From the IMG/VR virus record IMGVR_UViG_3300023284_000153, positions 1-25,266 of that record: 25,266 bases of DNA. One strand, given 5' to 3'. The notes under the pieces were generated by a model, which was not told the origin of the DNA, searched no databases, and was given only the letters and a program-made list of their open reading frames with translations. The stretch is from a virus. Each line of letters opens with the position of its first letter. Position 1 is the first letter of the stretch. Position numbers and translations under genes: made by a program. Below, in pieces: positions 21,321 through 25,266 of the stretch.

Positions 21321-21454
21321 ACTTTGAGAAACTAGACAATGCTATCGAGGAGGCTGCAAAGAAATTGGTCATGCCATTTACCCCATCGAAATATTCGGGT
21401 GATTACAAATATTGGAGTGGCTTACATGAAGCAAGGGAGTTATTGAAAAACTAA
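21317..21454 (+). CDS. Small hypothetical protein (45 aa)
   Basis: Ribosome-site-like AAGGAGA 7 bases before the ATG and an ATGA overlap upstream. NFEKLDNAIEEAAKKLVMPF then YKYWSGLHEARELLKN suggest two helices. Ends one base before the next ATG. Not recognised. Confidence 0.63.
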   Translation: MNFEKLDNAIEEAAKKLVMPFTPSKYSGDYKYWSGLHEARELLKN

Positions 21455-21455
21455 A

Positions 21456-21716
21456 ATGCCGTCGCCTGAACAAATTTACCGTCTAAAAGCTCAGGATGGG
21501 CGCATGATTAAAATACAAGGCATAAAAGAAGAGGATATGAGAGTAACTATGCTCAGATCATTTGAGATTAAATGCTGTGGATGCGGTGAAAAGGATATGA
21601 ACAAACTAGAAACCATAACTATCACAATGCCATATGATAAGGTCACTCTAAAGCCAGAGGCATATATCTGCTATAGTTGCACCGATAAAATTAGGAGGAA
21701 GGATTCCCAAGTATGA
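21456..21716 (+). CDS. Small zinc-knuckle protein (86 aa)
   Basis: A beta-rich start (YRLKAQDGRMIKIQGI), a CCGCGEKD knuckle around residue 40 and a CYSCTDKIRR knuckle at about 72: a four-Cys zinc site. The end is basic (RRKDSQV). ATGA junction with a downstream micro-ORF. Function unknown. Confidence 0.7.
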   Translation: MPSPEQIYRLKAQDGRMIKIQGIKEEDMRVTMLRSFEIKCCGCGEKDMNKLETITITMPYDKVTLKPEAYICYSCTDKIRRKDSQV

Positions 21717-21798
21717 AACGAATACCATTAACTCAGGTGGGGCATAGGTGAGTGATTTCTTCCACATTATGAAATTAAAGAGGCTAGGCGAACTATGA
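21713..21798 (+). other. Two overlapping micro-ORFs bridging a gene gap
   Basis: ATG 21713 (12 codons, stop 21749-21751) overlaps the upstream stop by ATGA; GTG 21748 (16 codons, stop 21796-21798) overlaps the first micro-ORF by GTGA and the next gene's ATG (21795) by ATGA. The chain may carry ribosomes across the gap. The peptides match nothing known. Confidence 0.35.
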
Positions 21799-21968
21799 GA
21801 ATAGGATTTTTCACGGCGCTATTTTTGATCTTTCTAATATTGAAATTGACAGATTCAATTGATTGGTCTTGGTGGTGGGTTTTTTCTCCAATGTGGATCG
21901 CTCTAATTATTGCGGGTCTCATTGCTATTATCGGAGCGATTGCTTTTGTGATTAAGGATGCGAAATAA
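21795..21968 (+). CDS. Transmembrane Fragile-X-F-type small phage protein
   Basis: A 57-residue protein with two membrane helices: FFTALFLIFLILKLTDSI, a WSWWWVFSPMWIA bridge, and IAGLIAIIGAIAFVI. The FFxxLFLIFLxLKL then WSWWWV pattern is that of small phage membrane proteins annotated as transmembrane Fragile-X-F proteins; the role is unknown. TAATG overlap with the prohead protease gene. Confidence 0.78.
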   Translation: MRIGFFTALFLIFLILKLTDSIDWSWWWVFSPMWIALIIAGLIAIIGAIAFVIKDAK

Positions 21969-23368
21969 TGCCTACCCCAGAATATCTATCCAAACTAGTA
22001 GATCAAGCTAAATCATTTCTACCGGCGCACTTATTTAAGGCGTTTATAGCTTACGCACGTGGTCATGCTGGAGGCAAAGCGAAAGCCCGTAACAGAAAGA
22101 AAGATGAGGAAGTTATAAGGGCGGCGCTTGGATTGGATTCTGTCAAGAAAGGATTCATAAACGGTGACCCGGAAGTGGGGGTTCATCCTCACGCTCTATT
22201 AAGAAACCAAAGTAAGACAATGCAGGACGGCCCTCATTTACACTTTTGGGTAATGCCTGATGGTGAGGTTGTAATTAACCGCGAAGATGGGACACACGAA
22301 CATAAGCTAGATTCAAATACCGCCGACAAAACAGAGAAAGATGGCGCGCATACCCATGTCCTTTTATTGAAAGACGGAACGGAGTTGGTAACTGAGAAAG
22401 GCGGCGAGCATGAACACGCTTTGCTAGTTGAGACTACGGCCTTTGATGGACTGCATACGCATAAAATAAAAGTGGACGGCGGGACAATTGAGAGCTTAAC
22501 GGCTGGGCAGTTCATAGAAAGATTCGGACCGTTCGACGATCAGACAATACCGCTTATATCTGCAAAGTTTATTACTCAGGATATAGCCAATCATATAATG
22601 CAGGCGGTAAATGTTCGCATGGAAGATTCGGAACCGTCGGGATCTGATCAAGCCGTATTAGCTGCTATGGGCATGACGATTAAAAAGCAGTTCGTTACTC
22701 AGACCATAATCATATCCAAGGATCTTCATGACAAGGCAAGCGATGCAAGGAAGGAAGCGTTAACATTTGTCACTGAGGAGGAAGGCAGAGAGATGAAAGC
22801 CGTTGACGAAACCAGCACTTCATATAGATTTCAGATAAGGAACCCTGATAACTTCACAAGGCTAAGAACTTTCAATCCTCCCAAGACAGAAGGGATATCA
22901 ATTGTAGGCGGCCCACTTAAGGCCGGAATCGATAAGGCTATTCACAGACCGGAAGACCAAAAGAAAAAGACCGAAGAGGTAAGCGATGAAATAACTGTGC
23001 CCATTATGAAGAGAGAAAAAGACCGTCAGTTAGTATATGGGATTGTTCTTGAAGCCGACTCAGTTGATACTCAAGGCGAGTTCATGAAGGCCGATCAGAT
23101 TGAAAAGACGGCCCATGCTTATATTCAAAAGTCACGAGTCATAGGATTAGGTCATACTAAAGTCGCCGATGCTGCGTTAGTTGAGACGGTCATACTTCAT
23201 AAAGGGGACGTGTTCTACGGAACCAAGATTAAAAAGACATCATGGGCGATAGGTGTATTTGTTAAGGACGCGGCTATATGGAAAAAGGTTGAGAAAGGTG
23301 AGATCAATGCTTTCTCAGTTGGCGGCTTTGGAAAGATAGTTAAGGGGAAACTAGATCAAGCCGCTTGA
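21968..23368 (+). CDS. XkdF-like prohead protease fused to an HxH-repeat domain
   Basis: A 466-residue protein. Residues 1-60 hold a HAGGKAKARNRKKDEEV segment. Residues 73-165 contain six HxH motifs (73/75, 90/92, 110/112, 128/130, 148/150, 163/165) in a repeating DGxHxH pattern every 15-20 residues, probably metal-binding. The C-terminal part (about 350-460) is the XkdF-type serine protease: LVYGIVLEADSVDTQGEF, SRVIGLGHT (His396), WAIGVFVKDAAIW and EINAFSVGGFGK (Ser450). It would mature the procapsid by cutting scaffold and capsid proteins. The His-rich insert is not usual for prohead proteases I know. It ends at a TGA from which a coding-like sequence continues in the +1 frame. Confidence 0.87.
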   Translation: MPTPEYLSKLVDQAKSFLPAHLFKAFIAYARGHAGGKAKARNRKKDEEVIRAALGLDSVKKGFINGDPEVGVHPHALLRNQSKTMQDGPHLHFWVMPDGEVVINREDGTHEHKLDSNTADKTEKDGAHTHVLLLKDGTELVTEKGGEHEHALLVETTAFDGLHTHKIKVDGGTIESLTAGQFIERFGPFDDQTIPLISAKFITQDIANHIMQAVNVRMEDSEPSGSDQAVLAAMGMTIKKQFVTQTIIISKDLHDKASDARKEALTFVTEEEGREMKAVDETSTSYRFQIRNPDNFTRLRTFNPPKTEGISIVGGPLKAGIDKAIHRPEDQKKKTEEVSDEITVPIMKREKDRQLVYGIVLEADSVDTQGEFMKADQIEKTAHAYIQKSRVIGLGHTKVADAALVETVILHKGDVFYGTKIKKTSWAIGVFVKDAAIWKKVEKGEINAFSVGGFGKIVKGKLDQAA

Positions 23369-23402
23369 AGTAAAAGACGAACCAAGTGAGAAGGACGAAA
23401 AA

Positions 23403-23477
23403 TTGAAATGGGATGACCCTGCTGATAGAAAAAAGCTGATGGAAATATTCGACCTTGAAGAGATACGGCGCGGATAA
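23403..23477 (+). CDS. Possible small ORF or out-of-frame protease tail (24 aa)
   Basis: An open +1-frame stretch runs from 23355 through the protease stop to TAA at 23475-23477 and encodes an acidic, protein-like tail (VKDEPSEKDEKLKW, ADRKKLMEIFDLEEIRRG). The first usual start is TTG 23403, preceded by GAGAAGGA. It may be a small gene, or a tail joined to the protease by frameshifting or lost by a mutation or sequencing error. Confidence 0.35.
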   Translation: MKWDDPADRKKLMEIFDLEEIRRG

Positions 23478-23478
23478 A

Positions 23479-23622
23479 ATGACCAAAGAGGTTAGGATTC
23501 TCAGGGACGCGCTTGAGAAAATGGCTACAGGGAAAACAGACGGGGGATTTCCGTTGTCCGTATTTGATTATCAGGAGCGTTCAAAAAATTCCCTCGAACA
23601 AGCCGACGAAATAATTAATTGA
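23479..23622 (+). CDS. Hypothetical protein, ILRxAL family member 6 (47 aa)
   Basis: TKEVRILRDALEKMATGK at the N-terminus and KNSLEQADEIIN at the C-terminus match the head and tail of the family; the middle is variable. It starts one base after the previous frame ends and its stop overlaps the TTG start of the XRE gene. Function unknown. Confidence 0.72.
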   Translation: MTKEVRILRDALEKMATGKTDGGFPLSVFDYQERSKNSLEQADEIIN

Positions 23623-23942
23623 CGGGCGAGAAACTAAAACGACTTAGAATAAAACGCGGCTTGTCTCAGTCTGCACTTGCTACCAAATCAGAAGTATCTC
23701 AGAAAACAATATCCAGGATCGAAAGCGGGCAGACTGGAATACTTATGCTTAGAGGAGATGCGATCAAAAGGATTTCGTTGGCTCTTGATATCCCGCCAGC
23801 ATTAACCATGTCTTCCGGTAATGGTATTTTTTCTATAAGCGATTCTGAAAAGGATTTGATAAAAGATATTCGCCAACTTCCAGAACAAAAAAAGGTAAGA
23901 GTAAAGCGTTACGTAGAGTTCGAATTAGTCTGCACTGACTAG
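23619..23942 (+). CDS. XRE-family helix-turn-helix transcriptional regulator
   Basis: A 107-residue cI/Xre-like protein. LKRLRIKRGLSQSALATKSE, VSQKTISRIESGQTG and AIKRISLALDIPPALT form the five-helix HTH_3 domain; the C-terminus (LIKDIRQLPEQKKVRVKRYV) is a short helical dimerisation-type region. TTG start with a 4-base TTGA overlap; no SD seen. It has no LexA-like peptidase domain, so it would not self-cleave. A 15-base palindrome lies about 50 bases downstream. A regulator at this place inside the head genes is uncommon. Confidence 0.83.
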   Translation: MTGEKLKRLRIKRGLSQSALATKSEVSQKTISRIESGQTGILMLRGDAIKRISLALDIPPALTMSSGNGIFSISDSEKDLIKDIRQLPEQKKVRVKRYVEFELVCTD

Positions 23943-23984
23943 AAACCTATATACCTGAATCATAGCTAAAAGCACGGTTTTTAA

Positions 23985-24013
23985 TTGACCGTCGCGTGCG
24001 CGATACGCACAAT
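23985..24013 (+). promoter_or_regulatory. Promoter with embedded palindrome, possible operator
   Basis: TTGACC (23985-23990), 17 bp, CACAAT (24008-24013, 4 of 6). Within and overlapping it, GTGCG-CGATA-CGCAC (23996-24010) is an inverted repeat and TCGCG-TG-CGCGA (23992-24003) a second. It sits between the XRE gene and the scaffold-like gene. Operator function is inference from position. Confidence 0.42.
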
Positions 24014-24025
24014 ACTAATAATGAT

Positions 24026-24880
24026 ATGGCAAATGAACTTAAGCAACTCGAAACTTTCGAGATTTCGCTTGTGCCCAAAGGCGCTAACAAAAAAGTTTTC
24101 ATGGTTAAAAAATCCGAGGGAGGTGTAAATATGGACACCAAGCAAATAGAGGAAATCTTAAATACGGAAGTTCCGGACGATGAGGCGATCACCGCTGCAT
24201 TCAAGGAAGCCAAGATTGAGAAGGCGACCGACAAGCAGAAGAGTGTAATCTCAGGCGCGGTCAGACTTCTTAATTCAATCTCAGGAGACATTCCCAAGTT
24301 GGGTTCTATTATCAGTGGGCTCGCAAAGTTGCAAGGCCCGGAAGCCAAACAGGAACCCGAGAAGGAAAAGCCTGAAATGAAAAAGAAGGAAGAGATCAAG
24401 AAAGAAGATCTTTCCGGCCTAACCCCTGAAATGCAGGCAAGCATCAAAGCAGTAATGAAATCCAGTGAGGATCTTAAAGGTCAGGTTGCAAATGTCGAAA
24501 AGAGCAACCAGGAACTCAAAGACGAAATCGAAACAAAGAAATTCGTCACCAAGGCCGAAGGTCTTACTGATCTTGGCATCGAAGCTGACAAGCTGGGCCC
24601 GGTTCTCAAGTCTCTATCAGAGAAGGACCCCGAAGCCTACAAAGAGCTAGAGCCGATTCTTGAGAAAGCGAACACGACTATTAAGAAGTCTGCGTTTGCA
24701 GAAATCGGCACTTCAACGAACGGCGGCGGAACTTCTTGGACAAAGATTGAGAAGATGGCTGAGGAATTGGCAGGAAAAGATAACACTATAACTAAAGAGC
24801 AAGCCATGTCCAAAATTCTAAAGACTGAGGAAGGCATAAAGCTCATGCAAGAATATCGCGCTGAAAAGGGAGGCAAATAA
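24026..24880 (+). CDS. Scaffold-like capsid assembly protein
   Basis: From the ATG at 24026 the product has 284 residues; a GTG at 23996 would add ten but lies in the palindrome. FEISLVPKGANKKVFMVKKS near the N-terminus is a recurring feature of proteins encoded between XkdF proteases and capsid proteins. The rest is highly charged and helical (EPEKEKPEMKKKEEIKKEDL, SSEDLKGQVANVEKSNQELK), as expected for a scaffold removed by the protease. No enzyme motif. The stop overlaps the next ATG (TAATG). No SD is visible. Confidence 0.7.
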   Translation: MANELKQLETFEISLVPKGANKKVFMVKKSEGGVNMDTKQIEEILNTEVPDDEAITAAFKEAKIEKATDKQKSVISGAVRLLNSISGDIPKLGSIISGLAKLQGPEAKQEPEKEKPEMKKKEEIKKEDLSGLTPEMQASIKAVMKSSEDLKGQVANVEKSNQELKDEIETKKFVTKAEGLTDLGIEADKLGPVLKSLSEKDPEAYKELEPILEKANTTIKKSAFAEIGTSTNGGGTSWTKIEKMAEELAGKDNTITKEQAMSKILKTEEGIKLMQEYRAEKGGK

Positions 24881-25266
24881 TGGCCAACGAAGCAATCCTA
24901 CAGGAAATAAGTATACCGGCTGGGGCTGACCTAAGCACTAATCAGTTTTTTGCAGTAAAGCTCTCAAGTGGAACTGCTGTATTGGCGGGTGCAGGTGAAC
25001 AGGCTTACATTTTACAGAACAAACCGAACAACGCAGGCAAAGAAGTTACAGCCAATATAGCCATCGGTGGACAGTCAAAAGCCGTCCTTGGTGGAACTGT
25101 GGCAGCCGATGATTTTCTTGCAGTTGATGCAAGCGGAAAGCTCATCAAAGCCGTTGCAGCTAACCTAGCTAATGTAGACGCCACTGGGGGCGTGACTGAG
25201 CCGGTGAAAGGTTCTCATATAGTAGGACAGGCACTTGCTGGTGGTGCAGCCAATGAGATCGTATCT
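24880..25266 (+). CDS. Capsid cement/decoration protein, DUF2190-like (partial)
   Basis: The first 129 residues are in the window and the frame is open at the edge. ANEAILQEISIPAGADLSTN, a TANIAIGGQSKAVLGGTVAA segment, ADDFLAVDASGKLIKAV and IVGQALAGGAANEIV follow the small Gly/Ala-rich beta pattern of DUF2190 cement proteins that stabilise the capsid surface. Expected just before the major capsid protein gene. Ribosome site AAGGGAGG lies in the end of the upstream gene. Confidence 0.78.
   Translation, partial: MANEAILQEISIPAGADLSTNQFFAVKLSSGTAVLAGAGEQAYILQNKPNNAGKEVTANIAIGGQSKAVLGGTVAADDFLAVDASGKLIKAVAANLANVDATGGVTEPVKGSHIVGQALAGGAANEIVS

Noticed and set aside
23947-24447. Minus-strand frame of 166 codons
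   Set aside because: Antisense to the scaffold-like gene; Ser/Leu-rich composition typical of a shadow, and no ribosome site context.

Overview
The window is a stretch of a tailed double-stranded DNA phage or prophage (Caudoviricetes-type). All convincing genes are on the + strand, packed tightly with 1-8 nt ATGA/TAATG-type overlaps, and most carry AGGAGG-like ribosome binding sites. The structural genes recognised are a Mu gp29-like (DUF935) portal, a Mu F/SPP1 gp7-like minor head protein and an XkdF-like prohead protease. The host cannot be named. A lipoprotein signal (LLAGC) and a twin-arginine signal point to a bacterium, perhaps Gram-negative. Base composition looks moderately AT-rich by eye. 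No tRNA, integrase, CRISPR array or insertion sequence was recognised.

Layout. (1) 1-1871: the C-terminal part of a DNA methyltransferase and a full-length RtcB RNA ligase. (2) 1872-1988: a strong promoter and a terminator-like hairpin ending at the next start codon, with a possible alternative pairing. (3) 1989-3307: replication initiator with internal 12-bp iteron-like repeats (candidate origin) and a DnaC-like AAA+ loader. (4) 3304-7523: small genes, including a DUF1064-like PD-(D/E)XK nuclease and a phage RecA. (5) 7525-8653: five consecutive small membrane or secreted proteins near an extended -10 promoter. (6) 8650-11808: a beta-rich, possibly LamG-like protein and many small unknowns. 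(7) 11844-16786: putative small terminase, then an accessory block with a Tat-signal protein, several mini zinc ribbons, a non-coding leader at 13140-13307, a lipoprotein and a DUF5131 (Gp37/Gp68) three-cysteine protein. (8) 16794-20399: large terminase, portal and minor head protein, closed by a terminator. (9) 20511-21968: a second accessory block. (10) 21968-25266: prohead protease fused to an HxH-repeat domain, a small paralog, an XRE repressor-like gene, a promoter/operator candidate, a scaffold-like protein and the start of a capsid cement (DUF2190-like) protein.

How it fits together. The initiator and loader would start replication, RecA and the nuclease would act in recombination, and the methyltransferase and RtcB would counter host DNA restriction and RNA cleavage. 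Terminase, portal, minor head, protease, scaffold and cement form a standard head-assembly line. The few real intergenic gaps (1871-1989, 7650-7716, 11808-11844, 13139-13308, 20399-20511, 23942-24026) nearly all contain promoter, hairpin or operator-like sequence, so they probably mark the transcription units. The less expected features are a dispersed paralogous family of small proteins with an ILRxAL motif (six copies), micro-ORFs bridging gene gaps, the HxH-repeat protease fusion, and a repressor plus palindrome inside the capsid module.
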